Of a stretch of DNA of 64,000 bases, positions 1 to 8,948 are shown piece after piece. The stretch lies in NCBI RefSeq assembly GCF_002135375.1, contig NZ_NEGH01000008.1:1-64000 (forward strand). The letters are read 5' to 3'. A program made the position numbers and the translations under genes. The notes beneath the pieces are model-generated. The model ran no database searches. It was given only the letters and a program-made list of their open reading frames with translations, and was not told the DNA's origin. This DNA is from Acinetobacter sp. ANC 4558 (GTDB lineage Bacteria > Pseudomonadota > Gammaproteobacteria > Pseudomonadales > Moraxellaceae). Numbering within the stretch: position 1 is the first letter of the stretch; the number at the start of each line of letters is the position of its first letter.

Positions 1-1
1 A

Positions 2-586
2 AATGCCGATGGCAGTACCACTTATGCAATTGCGACCAGTAAAGATATTACGTTTACTTCGGTTCATGTGGGTAACACCATCATTAACCAAGATGGAATT
101 AATATGGGTGGCAATAAAATTACTCATGTTGCAAATGCAATAATTTCATCAAGCTCTCAAGATGCTGTCAATGGTTCTCAGCTCCACCATTTAGGCGATA
201 CTATTTACAATATTATCGGTGCAGGCTCAGACTTCGAATCAGGTAAAGGTCCAACATTCAATGTCGCAGGAAATTCATACTATACCGTAGGTGATGCAAT
301 TCTTGCCTTAGACAACGAAGATAAACGATTACAACAAGCCATCAATAAAACAGCAAAACGTGCAAATGCAGGAATTGCGGCGGCAATGGCTTTAGAAACT
401 GCACCTTATATTCCAGGTAAATGGACCTATGCTTTAGGAACGGCATATCATGCTTCGGAAGTTGCTTTCGGTGCAACCTTAAGAAAAACCTCAGATAATG
501 GACGCTGGTCTGCGACCTTTGGCGTTGCAGGAGCAACTGAGGGCGACCTGAGTGTCCGTTTCGGAATTAATGCAATAATCAATTAA
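2..586 (+). CDS. Trimeric autotransporter adhesin, C-terminal part (YadA/Ata-like), truncated by the window edge
   Basis: The open frame runs in from the left edge without a start; an internal GTG at 68 is not the real start because in-frame coding continues upstream to base 2. The first part has the head/neck style of trimeric adhesins (residues reading VGNTIINQDG, then the neck motif DAVNGSQL). A short coiled stretch follows, then the roughly 75-residue YadA membrane anchor (AGIAAAMALETAPYIPGKW) ending in the small beta-strands FGVAGATEGDLSVRFGINAII. This family forms homotrimers in the outer membrane and binds host matrix or abiotic surfaces. The next gene is an OmpA-like protein, the arrangement I recall for ata in Acinetobacter baumannii. 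The N-terminal passenger lies outside the window, so ligand specificity cannot be judged. Confidence 0.9.
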   Translation, partial: NADGSTTYAIATSKDITFTSVHVGNTIINQDGINMGGNKITHVANAIISSSSQDAVNGSQLHHLGDTIYNIIGAGSDFESGKGPTFNVAGNSYYTVGDAILALDNEDKRLQQAINKTAKRANAGIAAAMALETAPYIPGKWTYALGTAYHASEVAFGATLRKTSDNGRWSATFGVAGATEGDLSVRFGINAIIN

Positions 587-625
587 TACAATAAAAATAA
601 TTTAATTCTATTGGGGATATTTATT

Positions 626-1474
626 ATGAAAAAAAGAATCTTGATTCCAAGTTTAATATTTAGCTATGCCATCACCTTGTCGGGAAATATATTTGCCGCT
701 GAGGCAAAAACAAATGACCATAATTCACGTTTTCCAGACATTCAAAAAAGCTACTTAAAACAAGTTCATCGCTATGAATATGATGATGTCGCTCGACTTG
801 ATACGGGATTAACCAAAGATCAATTTCGTCAACTCTTAGGAAATCCTCATTTTAATGAAGGACTCCTGTTTGAAAGAACATGGAATTATGTTTTAGATAT
901 TCGTATTCCCAATACACAAACATATAAGCGTTGCCAACTTCGTATTGATTTTAATAAACAATATCTCGCTGAACGACTTTCGTGGAAAGGAAATGACTGT
1001 GAGACTTTTATTGTCGCTCAACCACCTACCGTGCATAACATCGTAGAAGCTGAGCAACCAATACCACAACCGACAGTAAACACAGAAAAAGTTTTATTGA
1101 ACGGTGATATCTTATTTAAATTCAATGGTTCAAGTTTAAGTAGCTTATTACCAACAGGTGAACAAAATCTACAGCAGCTCATTTCTACCCTGGAACAAAA
1201 TTATAGTCATATTAGTTCAATTGCAATAACTGGGTTTACCGACCGTCTGGGCAGTGAGCAATATAACTATAAATTGGGATTAGCACGCGCACAAACCGTG
1301 AAGCAATATTTAGTCAGCCAAGGCGTTCCCGATGAGATTCTTGCCGTGCAAAGCTTTGGAAAGACACAGCCTGTTACACAAGATTGTCAGAATATTAAAA
1401 ACTTATCAAAACAAAAATTATGTTTACAGCCTGACCGTCGCATTGAATTAGAAATCTCAGGTATACGACGATAA
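626..1474 (+). CDS. OmpA/MotB-type peptidoglycan-binding outer membrane protein
   Basis: The product is 282 residues. I place the start at ATG 626 because GGGG at 613-616 gives normal spacing and a clear signal peptide follows (MKKR, a hydrophobic core, then FAAEA). The middle holds a BamE/SmpA-like stretch ([18 protein letters not shown]). The C-terminal ~120 residues are an OmpA domain ([38 protein letters not shown] cut short here, [10 protein letters not shown]), which binds peptidoglycan non-covalently in the periplasm. It lies 39 bp after the adhesin gene on the same strand, so co-transcription is likely and it may help anchor or assemble the adhesin; that role is inference. An upstream TTG at 611 is possible but less plausible. 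Confidence 0.88.
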   Translation: MKKRILIPSLIFSYAITLSGNIFAAEAKTNDHNSRFPDIQKSYLKQVHRYEYDDVARLDTGLTKDQFRQLLGNPHFNEGLLFERTWNYVLDIRIPNTQTYKRCQLRIDFNKQYLAERLSWKGNDCETFIVAQPPTVHNIVEAEQPIPQPTVNTEKVLLNGDILFKFNGSSLSSLLPTGEQNLQQLISTLEQNYSHISSIAITGFTDRLGSEQYNYKLGLARAQTVKQYLVSQGVPDEILAVQSFGKTQPVTQDCQNIKNLSKQKLCLQPDRRIELEISGIRR

Positions 1475-1689
1475 CTCATAAATATACTAATTAATAATAA
1501 AGTCATCAGTGCTTAAAACATCATCTATTCATGTGTAGCACATAAAAAATTATTGTATGAAAAAATCAACTCATGGTTAAAGACAATATCAAAGAGTAGG
1601 CGGAATGAGAATGACGACAAAAATTTAAAATCATACAGCCGTACGCTTAATCTTTTCATATAAACAATAGTACCTACTCAGCATGCTTT

Positions 1690-2310
1690 TTAATTCGCTA
1701 TTTTTTGTGCTAACCATACCGTATGTTTTGTACATTCAGGATCCTCTGCAATCATTGTGATGACTTCAAATCCAGAATTCGCAAGTAGATATCGGTATTC
1801 TTCTAGAGATAAGCTTGCGTGATATAAAGCATCACCAAACAGTTCTCCAATGGCTTCACCATAAGATGGGCCAGTAGTAAACATCAACAAACCACCCTGT
1901 TTTGAAAATTTTTCAAACTGATTAAACATCGCTCTTTGATCATTCGGTTTTAAATGAAAAAAACTATCCCATGCTAAAATCCCATCAAATTGCTCATTCA
2001 GTTGTAATTCACGCATATCTGCTTTTAACCAAATGTGTTGTGGAAAATTTATTTGAGCATCTTGAATCATTTGATCAGCACTATCAATGCCCACAACAGA
2101 ATGGTGGTGCTGAATTAAATATTCAGCAATAGGCTGTGCAGAACCACAGCCCAAATCAAGAAGATTAGACTGTGGAATCAAATGAGCCAAAAACAAATCT
2201 AACCACTTTTTTTCATATAAATATTTTCCCCGAAGCGCAGTCCAAGCTTTGGCATGTTTTTGGTAGAGTTCAATAATATTATCGGCTAAATGTACGTGAT
2301 TTTTTTCCAT
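1690..2310 (-). CDS. Class I SAM-dependent methyltransferase
   Basis: This 206-residue protein carries the Rossmann SAM-binding motif I (NLLDLGCGSAQPIAEYL, about residues 70-85). An acidic end of strand 2 follows (VVGIDSADQMI), then motif-III-like ILAWDSFFHL. The length is that of a stand-alone methyltransferase domain of the Methyltransf_25/11 type. The substrate cannot be read from the sequence. It is encoded just downstream of the LysE-family exporter on the same strand with a 38-bp gap, so the two may share a message. No terminator was found immediately after it. Confidence 0.85.
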   Translation of the reverse strand: MEKNHVHLADNIIELYQKHAKAWTALRGKYLYEKKWLDLFLAHLIPQSNLLDLGCGSAQPIAEYLIQHHHSVVGIDSADQMIQDAQINFPQHIWLKADMRELQLNEQFDGILAWDSFFHLKPNDQRAMFNQFEKFSKQGGLLMFTTGPSYGEAIGELFGDALYHASLSLEEYRYLLANSGFEVITMIAEDPECTKHTVWLAQKIAN

Positions 2311-2348
2311 AATGACAATTCATGATTGATAAAAGGATTAATTCAATC

Positions 2349-2981
2349 TTAGCGCTTACCTTCTAAAAGTAGTTTAAATGCCAAACCTGTTAAGACTGTT
2401 CCCATTATCCACTTTTGTAATTGCACCCACTGTGGCTTTCGACTCAATAAAACTGCAACCCAACCCGCAGTAAAGACAATCGCAGTATTAATAATTATAC
2501 TCACGAGAATCTGGCTAAATCCTAAAAATAATGTTTGAGCAAAAACATGACCTTGTTCAGGACGAATAAATTGTGGCAATAAAGACAAATACATAATTGC
2601 AATTTTTGGATTCAATAGATTTGTCGCAAAGCCCATTAAAAATAATCGTTTAGCGCTATCTTGTTGTAATAATTGTGGTTCAAACAAAGTTTTTGCGTTA
2701 GGTTTAATTGCACCCCATGCCAACCACAATAAATATACAGCACCTAAAATACGAATTACGTCATAAGCATAAGGAACTGCAAATAATAACGCTGTAATGC
2801 CTAATGCCGCAGCAAGCATATAAAATACAAAGCCAAGTACAACTCCCCCCAATGAAATAAGTCCTGCTTTTTTCCCCTGACAAATAGATCTGGAAATCAA
2901 ATAAATCATATTGGGACCTGGTGTCAGTACAAGCAACAATGCAATTGCCATAAAGCCAAATAATTGTGTACTTTCAATCAT
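2349..2981 (-). CDS. LysE/RhtB-family amino-acid exporter
   Basis: The product is 210 residues with about six hydrophobic segments. The family signature near the N-terminus is visible (LTPGPNMIYLISRSICQGKKAGLISLGG, shown in part: TPGPNMIYLISRS), and so is the conserved NLLNPKIAIMYLSLLPQF block. I prefer the ATG at 2981 over a GTG at 2993 because GAGAG sits at suitable spacing before it. These inner-membrane carriers export amino acids or related metabolites such as homoserine, threonine or lysine. The exact cargo is not determinable. It is divergent from the ammonia-lyase-like gene across a 350-bp gap. Confidence 0.88.
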   Translation of the reverse strand: MIESTQLFGFMAIALLLVLTPGPNMIYLISRSICQGKKAGLISLGGVVLGFVFYMLAAALGITALLFAVPYAYDVIRILGAVYLLWLAWGAIKPNAKTLFEPQLLQQDSAKRLFLMGFATNLLNPKIAIMYLSLLPQFIRPEQGHVFAQTLFLGFSQILVSIIINTAIVFTAGWVAVLLSRKPQWVQLQKWIMGTVLTGLAFKLLLEGKR

Positions 2982-3331
2982 ACGGTCTCTCACTTTAAAC
3001 CATGATAATAATGATGTTATATTTTTTTATGCCATCGAAATCTGTGCTTTCTTAAAATACGTCCGTTCTATATTTAGATGCAATAGTGTTTACTCTTTTT
3101 TATAAAAAATCTCATGTTATTTCACTTTACAACCTCCCCCATTCACCTCCCTAGATACTCATTCTAATTGTTTCAGCTGTTAATCATGTTCTATTTCAAT
3201 TTAGGTTTACATATTGGAATATTAAAACTCCTGAATTTCTATGCGAAGATATTTGACAGAACACAACACTTGTATATACATTACATGACAAGTTTGAATT
3301 TCATCAAATACATAGGTTAAGGAAAATTTGT
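2982..3331. other. Divergent intergenic region between the LysE-type gene and the ammonia-lyase-like gene
   Basis: This 350-bp gap has no convincing gene. It must hold promoters for both divergent genes. The only distinct element I see is the perfect palindrome at 3271-3280, flanked by ACTTGT (3268-3273) and ACAAGT. A purine-rich ribosome site (TTAAGGAAAA) precedes the ATG at 3332. Confidence 0.6.
3271..3280. promoter_or_regulatory. Candidate operator of GntR/HutC type
   Basis: TGTATATACA is a perfect 10-bp palindrome 52 bp before the ammonia-lyase-like start. HutC-subfamily GntR repressors typically bind palindromes with a GTnTAnAC core, which this matches, and they often control histidine or aromatic catabolism. 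No hutC gene is in the window. Regulator assignment is inference. Confidence 0.45.
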
Positions 3332-4858
3332 ATGATCGTTGAATTAGGAAAAAATAGTCATCTTACACTCGATGATCTTGTTGCTGTTGCACGACATTCA
3401 TCACCAGTAATTTTTTCAGAAAACTATATCAATCGCGTACAAGCCTCTAGAAAACTTGTGGAAAAATGGAGTGAAGAAGAACGTGTAATGTACGGTATCA
3501 CCACAGGCTTTGGCGTATTATGCACAGAAGCGATATCCAAAGAGGATACCGTCGAGTTACAACGCAATATTGTTCTGACACATGCAACATCTGTGGGTGA
3601 ACCCATGCCTGAAGAAGAAGTCCGCGCAATTATGCTGATGATTCTTCAAAATACAGGTTTAGGTTATAGTGGCGTTCGATTAGAAACGTTAGAATTAATC
3701 AGACAATGTTTAAATTTAGGATTAACCCCCTTTGTACCTCGAGATGGCTCTGTCGGCTATCTGTCTGTTGAAGGGCACATTGCGGTGAGTTTAATTGGTG
3801 AAGAAAAAATTAAATTCCAAGGTGAATGGTTAGATGCTAGAGTCGCTTTAGAACAAGCAGGACTACAACCACTTATTTTAGCCACAAAAGAAGGTTTAGC
3901 TCTTCTCAATGGTGCAACCAGCCCAACTGCCTTAGCAGCATTATCATTATATGATATGTTACGTGCTGTAAAATCAGCCGATATTATTGCATCAATGTCA
4001 TTAGAAGTTCTCAAAGGAACACTTCGTGCTTTTGATGAAAAAGTCATGAATCTAAAACGTCATACGCAGCAAAGTGAAACTGCTGCCAATATTCGCAAAA
4101 TATTAGCAGACTCCAATATTGCCCAATCACATATTGATCATCGCCTACAAGATGCTCTCTCACTACGTGCAATTGCACAACTACATGGCGCTGTGAAAAA
4201 AACTTTAGCGGATGCTAAGCTGACCATTGAAAATGAAATGAATTCTTGCTCAGATAATCCCGTGATTATGCCAGATGGTGATGATGGTTATGCGATGAGT
4301 AGTTGTAATTGTGATGCAGCTTATGTAGGTTTAGAAATTGATAGTGCATCCATTGCAACCACCATGCTGGCAAAAATGTCAGAACGTCGAAATGTTCGCC
4401 TTATTGATGGAAATTTATCGGGTTACCCATGGTTTTTAGTCAAAAAACCAGGATTAAATTCTGGTCTGATGATTCCACAATATACTCAGGCTGGCTTATT
4501 AAATGAAATGAAAATGTTATCAATGCCAGCCGTTGTCGATAATATTTCAACCTGTGGTGGACAAGAAGATTATGTTTCTATGGGCTACAATGCTGCAAAA
4601 AAAGCTGCAAGTATTGTCAGTAAATTAGAATATATTCTTGCTATTGAATTGTTATCGGTATATCAAGCACATCAGTTTATGGAAAAAGAATATACCGCAG
4701 GCAGTGCCACTCAAGTGGTATTGAACGAGATACAAAAAACGGTTCCAGTCATGGACAATGACATGTATTTATATCCACATATTATGACCATTAAAGATCT
4801 AATTCATCACGGTGTCATACTTGATGCTGTCGAAGCTAAAATTGGAAAACTAGCTTAA
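3332..4858 (+). CDS. HAL/PAL-family ammonia-lyase homologue lacking the MIO-forming Ala-Ser-Gly triad
   Basis: The 508-residue product has full family length and fold landmarks: the catalytic-loop Tyr54 in YGITTGFG, NG at 193-194 in KEGLALLNGA, NSCSDNP at 304-310, Arg279 in SLRAIAQ, and QED at 411-413. In Pseudomonas putida HutH the electrophilic MIO group forms from Ala142-Ser143-Gly144. Here the aligned residues 143-145 are Tyr-Leu-Ser (GSVGYLSVEGH), and the active-site Tyr of QDAYS is Leu276 (QDALS). A normal histidine ammonia-lyase should therefore not be assumed. No hutU, hutI or hutG lies nearby. A HutC-like palindrome precedes the gene and a terminator follows. It could use different chemistry, or be a binding or regulatory protein. 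Membership of the superfamily is secure; function is unknown. Confidence 0.85.
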   Translation: MIVELGKNSHLTLDDLVAVARHSSPVIFSENYINRVQASRKLVEKWSEEERVMYGITTGFGVLCTEAISKEDTVELQRNIVLTHATSVGEPMPEEEVRAIMLMILQNTGLGYSGVRLETLELIRQCLNLGLTPFVPRDGSVGYLSVEGHIAVSLIGEEKIKFQGEWLDARVALEQAGLQPLILATKEGLALLNGATSPTALAALSLYDMLRAVKSADIIASMSLEVLKGTLRAFDEKVMNLKRHTQQSETAANIRKILADSNIAQSHIDHRLQDALSLRAIAQLHGAVKKTLADAKLTIENEMNSCSDNPVIMPDGDDGYAMSSCNCDAAYVGLEIDSASIATTMLAKMSERRNVRLIDGNLSGYPWFLVKKPGLNSGLMIPQYTQAGLLNEMKMLSMPAVVDNISTCGGQEDYVSMGYNAAKKAASIVSKLEYILAIELLSVYQAHQFMEKEYTAGSATQVVLNEIQKTVPVMDNDMYLYPHIMTIKDLIHHGVILDAVEAKIGKLA

Positions 4859-4870
4859 CATACATGATGA

Positions 4871-4909
4871 CTATGGCAATACTTGATGTGTTGTCATAGC
4901 ATTATTTTT
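4871..4909 (+). terminator. Intrinsic terminator of the ammonia-lyase-like gene
   Basis: CTATGGCAA (4871-4879) pairs with TTGTCATAG (4891-4899) with one G-U pair, and is followed by CATTATTTTT. It begins 12 bp after the stop codon. Confidence 0.65.
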
Positions 4910-5040
4910 GATATATACGAGTTTCAATTATCACATCTATCAGAATACATAGACAAGGACGATAATCTAGCCATCTTAAAAGAATGAAAAACTAAGGTAT
5001 TTTTATTGTATTAATTACAAAAATGAAAACGAAGAAAGAT

Positions 5041-5151
5041 TTAATCTTCTTGCTGACCATAGAACCAAGTTATTGCAATAAACAAAGAAAAAACAACAAC
5101 TGAAAGAATGGGCGTAATCATAGATATAGACTTAGACTGTGTTAGCGCCAT
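5041..5151 (-). CDS. Possible small single-pass membrane protein (36 aa)
   Basis: An ATG at 5151 opens a 36-codon frame ending TAA at 5041. It encodes MALTQSKSIS, then a strongly hydrophobic segment (ILSVVVFSLFIAITWF) and a short polar tail GQQED. The layout (short polar N-terminus, one helix, charged tail) is that of small accessory membrane proteins such as CydX-like or transporter small subunits, but I do not recognise a family. No strong ribosome site precedes it, and a second in-frame ATG (codon 11) could be used. It is antisense to nothing and lies alone between two plus-strand genes. Conservation in related genomes would decide whether it is real. Confidence 0.4.
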   Translation of the reverse strand: MALTQSKSISMITPILSVVVFSLFIAITWFYGQQED

Positions 5152-5431
5152 TATGCAAAATAAATATGACAAATTTATGACAATTGTGACACTTTTATTA
5201 ATTCATAATTTTATATTTAATTTCAACAACTTACTAAAAATATCAAAAATAAATCATAGCATCTGTCATCTTCTATCGTGAATTAAGACAAATATACATT
5301 TCAGAATATATTTCCAGCTTCATTAATGAAATGAAACTTTTGAACAAAGTCGCTCAAAACACCCACAACTTACCCTTTTTGTCTTATAATTTAGCCCGCT
5401 AGCTAACAGCCCGCTCAAGAGATTTTTTGAT

Positions 5432-6955
5432 ATGACAACTATTATCAAGCAAGATGACTTGATCACATCAGTAAAAGATGCGCTTCAGTTCATTTCTTAC
5501 TATCACCCGCAGGATTTCATTCAAGCAATGAGCCGTGCGTATGACCGTGAAGAAAATCAAGCCGCAAAGGATGCAATTGCACAAATTTTAATTAACTCTC
5601 GTATGTGTGCAGAAGGTCATCGCCCAATCTGCCAAGATACTGGCATTGTAAACGTATTCGTTGAAGTGGGCATGGATGTTAAATTTGATTTAACCATGGG
5701 CTTAGACGATGCGATTAACGAAGGTGTACGTCAAGGTTATTTAGAAAATACCAATGTACTTCGTGCATCAGTGCTTGCAGATCCAGCGTTTGGTCGTAAA
5801 AATACGAAAGACAATACACCTGCGGTCATTTATCACAAATTAGTGCCAGGCAATAAAGTTGATATTACTGTCGCTGCGAAAGGCGGTGGTTCTGAAAATA
5901 AATCTAAACTTGCAATGTTAAACCCATCCGATTCAATTGTAGATTGGGTTCTTAAAACAGTTCCAACAATGGGTGCTGGTTGGTGTCCTCCTGGAATGCT
6001 TGGCATTGGGATTGGTGGTACTGCTGAAAAAGCAATGATGCTTGCTAAAGAAGCATTAATGGAAGAGCTAGACATGGATCAGCTTCTTCGTCGTGGTCCA
6101 CAAAATAAGCTTGAAGAACTACGTATTGAGATCTTCGAAAAAGTAAATGCATTAGGAATTGGTGCTCAAGGCCTTGGTGGATTAACAACCGTTCTTGATA
6201 TTAAAATTAAAGATTACCCATGTCATGCTGCTGGAAAACCTGTTGGTATGATTCCAAACTGCGCAGCAACTCGCCATGCACATTTCCAACTAGATGGTAC
6301 GGGTCCAGCGCATATTCAAGCACCTAAACTTGATGATTATCCTTCAGTTACTTGGGATTCTTCAAAATCTAAGCGTGTTAATTTAGATACATTAACCCAA
6401 GAAGAAATGAACTCTTGGAAACCAGGCGATACATTACTGCTTAACGGTACCATCTATACAGGTCGTGATGCAGCGCATAAACGTATGGTCGATATGCTGA
6501 ATAACGGTGAAGAGCTTCCTGTAGACCTTAAAGGAAAGTTCATTTATTACGTTGGTCCAGTAGATCCAGTTGGTGATGAGGTTGTCGGCCCTGCGGGTCC
6601 AACAACAGCAACACGTATGGATAAGTTTACTCGTCAAGTACTTGAAGCCACTGGCTTATATGGCATGATTGGTAAAGCAGACCGTGGTCCTACTGCCATT
6701 GAAGCAATCAAAGACAACCAAGCTACTTACTTAATGGCTGTTGGCGGTGCTGCTTATCTCGTATCTAAGGCAATTCGTGAAGCTGAAGTTGTTGCATTCG
6801 CGGACTTAGGCATGGAAGCAATTTATAAATTTATTGTTGAAGATATGCCAGTCTCTGTGGCAGTAGATGTCAATGGTACTTCAGTGCATGCAACCGCTCC
6901 AAAAATTTGGCAAGCAAAAATTGGTAAAATTCCAGTAACGGATGCAGCAAATTAA
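5432..6955 (+). CDS. fumA: Class I (iron-sulfur) fumarate hydratase
   Basis: This is a 507-residue fused-type class I fumarase, interconverting fumarate and (S)-malate in the TCA cycle in the cytoplasm. The N-terminal alpha part carries RPICQDTGIVNVFVEVG, AGWCPPGMLGIGIGG and IPNCAATRH, whose cysteines are the expected ligands of the oxygen-sensitive [4Fe-4S] cluster. The C-terminal beta part has GPTTATRMDKF and KADRGP. The length matches the family. It is monocistronic: a TATAAT box lies upstream and a strong terminator at 6981 follows. Class I enzymes are often joined by an oxygen-stable class II FumC, which is not in this window. Confidence 0.95.
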   Translation: MTTIIKQDDLITSVKDALQFISYYHPQDFIQAMSRAYDREENQAAKDAIAQILINSRMCAEGHRPICQDTGIVNVFVEVGMDVKFDLTMGLDDAINEGVRQGYLENTNVLRASVLADPAFGRKNTKDNTPAVIYHKLVPGNKVDITVAAKGGGSENKSKLAMLNPSDSIVDWVLKTVPTMGAGWCPPGMLGIGIGGTAEKAMMLAKEALMEELDMDQLLRRGPQNKLEELRIEIFEKVNALGIGAQGLGGLTTVLDIKIKDYPCHAAGKPVGMIPNCAATRHAHFQLDGTGPAHIQAPKLDDYPSVTWDSSKSKRVNLDTLTQEEMNSWKPGDTLLLNGTIYTGRDAAHKRMVDMLNNGEELPVDLKGKFIYYVGPVDPVGDEVVGPAGPTTATRMDKFTRQVLEATGLYGMIGKADRGPTAIEAIKDNQATYLMAVGGAAYLVSKAIREAEVVAFADLGMEAIYKFIVEDMPVSVAVDVNGTSVHATAPKIWQAKIGKIPVTDAAN

Positions 6956-6980
6956 CATTTATTCACTCGCCTTTTAGACT

Positions 6981-7012
6981 AAAAGCACTCTATGATTAGG
7001 GTGCTTTTTATT
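6981..7012 (+). terminator. Fumarase intrinsic terminator
   Basis: AAAAGCAC (6981-6988) pairs with GTGCTTTT (7001-7008), followed by TTATTT. The loop contains an ATG at 6992 in frame with the next gene, which argues that this ATG is not its start. Confidence 0.85.
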
Positions 7013-7024
7013 TGGATTCTGAAA

Positions 7025-7546
7025 ATGAATATATTGAAAAACTTAGTCATTTGTGGCTTATTTCTACCAACAATATCCGTCCATGCAGCACAAGCAACTC
7101 ATGAGCAAATTAGCCAACTGATGAAAGTCACTCATGTAGATCAAATTAGCCAAGAAACACTTAAACAATTACGACCAGTTTTTCAACAACAAGCAGATGC
7201 GATTGTTAAAAATTATTTACAAAAAGATCAACTCAACACTGAACAACAAAATGTTGCCAATGAAATTACAGATAAACTTTATGATTATTCTTTAAAATCA
7301 ATTGATTGGAAAAAATTACAACCACAATTAGAAAAAATTTATGCGGAAGTTTTTAATTCACAAGAAATTCAAGCACAAATTAACTTCTATTCATCGACTG
7401 AAGGGCAATCTATTTTGAAAAAAACGCCTTTGCTAGCACAAAAAACAATGGAGCTGACCAATAGCCAATTGATGCAATCTATGCAAACTGCTGAATCTGA
7501 GTTTTCCAGTATTAATAAAAAATTAGAAGCTCTAAAACATCAATAA
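7025..7546 (+). CDS. DUF2059 periplasmic protein
   Basis: The product is 173 residues from the ATG at 7025. The upstream in-frame ATG at 6992 lies inside the fumarase terminator loop. A signal peptide is clear (MNILKNLVICGLFLPTISVHA). The mature part is helical and contains the DUF2059 core INFYSSTEGQSILKKTPLLAQ near residues 118-138. Family members are secreted proteins of unknown function. It converges on clpX and shares a bidirectional terminator with it. No partner gene suggests a role. Confidence 0.8.
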   Translation: MNILKNLVICGLFLPTISVHAAQATHEQISQLMKVTHVDQISQETLKQLRPVFQQQADAIVKNYLQKDQLNTEQQNVANEITDKLYDYSLKSIDWKKLQPQLEKIYAEVFNSQEIQAQINFYSSTEGQSILKKTPLLAQKTMELTNSQLMQSMQTAESEFSSINKKLEALKHQ

Positions 7547-7571
7547 AATATTATTATTTTTACTTGATATA

Positions 7572-7604
7572 AAAAATGCGTAAAAATAAATTTTACGCAT
7601 TTTT
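7572..7604. terminator. Bidirectional terminator between DUF2059 gene and clpX
   Basis: A perfect 14-bp stem joins AAAAATGCGTAAAA (7572-7585) to TTTTACGCATTTTT (7591-7604). The A and T runs on both sides let it work for both convergent units. Confidence 0.9.
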
Positions 7605-7616
7605 AGTATCGCAAGA

Positions 7617-8927
7617 TTATGCAGATTTAGAGTTTAAAACTTTTAAATCTACTTTTTCTTCTTTGGGTTGTTCAGCTTTTTCTTGACGCTCAACTTTAAA
7701 CTCTGGTTTTGCTTGATCATTAATAACCGCTTCATTCACAATGACGGTACCAACATCTGTACGACTTGGTAAATCATACATCGTTTCAAGCAATACATTT
7801 TCTAAAATAGAACGTAAGCCACGTGCACCTGTATTACGTTCTAATGCTTTTTTCGCTACTGCACGTAAAGCACTATCTTCAAATACAAGATCTACATTTT
7901 CCATCTCAAATAAATATTCATATTGACGGGTCAATGCATTTTTTGGTTCCGTTAGAATCTGCATTAAAGCAGCTTCATCTAACTCTTCCAAGGTCGCAAT
8001 TACAGGTAAACGACCAATAAATTCAGGAATTAATCCAAATTTAACTAAATCTGTCGCTTCAACTTGTCTAAATAATTCTGAAAGCTTTTTAGTTTCATCT
8101 TTATTTCGGACATCTGCTGTAAAACCAATACCGCCCTTTTCCTGACGCTGCTGCACAATTTTCTCTAGGCCAGAGAATGCACCACCACAAATAAAGAGAA
8201 TATTTGAAGTATCAATTTGAATAAATTCTTGTTGAGGATGCTTACGTCCACCTTGAGGTGGAATAGATGCAACAGTACCTTCAATCATTTTTAATAATGC
8301 TTGTTGGACACCTTCACCCGATACATCGCGTGTAATAGAAGGGTTTTCAGATTTACGCGTGATTTTATCAATCTCATCGATATAAATAATACCTTTCTGA
8401 GCCTTATCTACATCATAATCTGCTTTTTGAAGAAGCTTTTGAACAATATTCTCAACATCTTCTCCCACATAACCTGCTTCTGTTAATGTTGTCGCATCTG
8501 CCATTGCAAATGGAACATCCAATAAGCGTGCTAAAGTCTGTGCCAATAATGTTTTACCAGAGCCCGTAGGTCCAACCAATAAAATATTACTTTTTGCAAG
8601 TTCAATCTCATCTTTCTTTTTATGACCATCTTGGCTTACTTTTAAGCGCTTATAATGGTTATAAACAGCGACAGATAATGTTTTCTTTGCAACATCTTGA
8701 CCAATAACATATTGATCTAGCGCAGCACGAATTTCATGTGGCTTTGGTAATGGTTTAGTCGCCCAATCGCCTGTTTCTACTTGTTGACTGGTTTGGACTA
8801 AATCTAAGCATACGTCCACACACTCATTGCAGATATATGCGTCCTCGCCCGCAATCAGTTTCCCGACTTCAGACTGCGTCTTACCGCAAAATGAACAATG
8901 CTTTTGTCCTTGAGGATGCTCGGACAT
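7617..8927 (-). CDS. clpX: ClpX, ATP-dependent unfoldase of the ClpXP protease
   Basis: This 436-residue AAA+ protein begins with the zinc-binding domain (Cys11, Cys14, Cys33, Cys36 in CSFCGK and CNEC). Walker A follows at 119-126 (GPTGSGKT) and Walker B at [10 protein letters not shown]. The C-terminal small domain contains [12 protein letters not shown]. ClpX recognises substrates such as ssrA-tagged proteins, unfolds them and feeds them to ClpP. The gene lies 21 bp after clpP on the same strand, as in most proteobacteria, giving a clpP-clpX unit. The C-terminus has a lysine/glutamate-rich extension ([18 protein letters not shown]), a modest extension on the usual length. Confidence 0.98.
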   Translation of the reverse strand: MSEHPQGQKHCSFCGKTQSEVGKLIAGEDAYICNECVDVCLDLVQTSQQVETGDWATKPLPKPHEIRAALDQYVIGQDVAKKTLSVAVYNHYKRLKVSQDGHKKKDEIELAKSNILLVGPTGSGKTLLAQTLARLLDVPFAMADATTLTEAGYVGEDVENIVQKLLQKADYDVDKAQKGIIYIDEIDKITRKSENPSITRDVSGEGVQQALLKMIEGTVASIPPQGGRKHPQQEFIQIDTSNILFICGGAFSGLEKIVQQRQEKGGIGFTADVRNKDETKKLSELFRQVEATDLVKFGLIPEFIGRLPVIATLEELDEAALMQILTEPKNALTRQYEYLFEMENVDLVFEDSALRAVAKKALERNTGARGLRSILENVLLETMYDLPSRTDVGTVIVNEAVINDQAKPEFKVERQEKAEQPKEEKVDLKVLNSKSA

Positions 8928-8948
8928 ACTTACTCCAATAAATTAATT

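Larger units (their letters stand above)
4859..5431. other. Intergenic region between ammonia-lyase-like gene and fumarase
   Basis: This 573-bp gap holds the terminator at 4871-4909, a possible 36-codon membrane peptide on the minus strand (5041-5151), and the fumarase promoter region. A TATAAT hexamer at 5385-5390 is a plausible -10 box 42 bp before the fumarase start, though I see no good -35 at the ideal spacing. The rest is A/T-rich without recognisable structure. Confidence 0.5.

Noticed and set aside
6992..7024. Earlier ATG for the DUF2059 gene
   Set aside because: The codon is in the loop of the fumarase terminator, and the resulting N-terminus would destroy the signal peptide.
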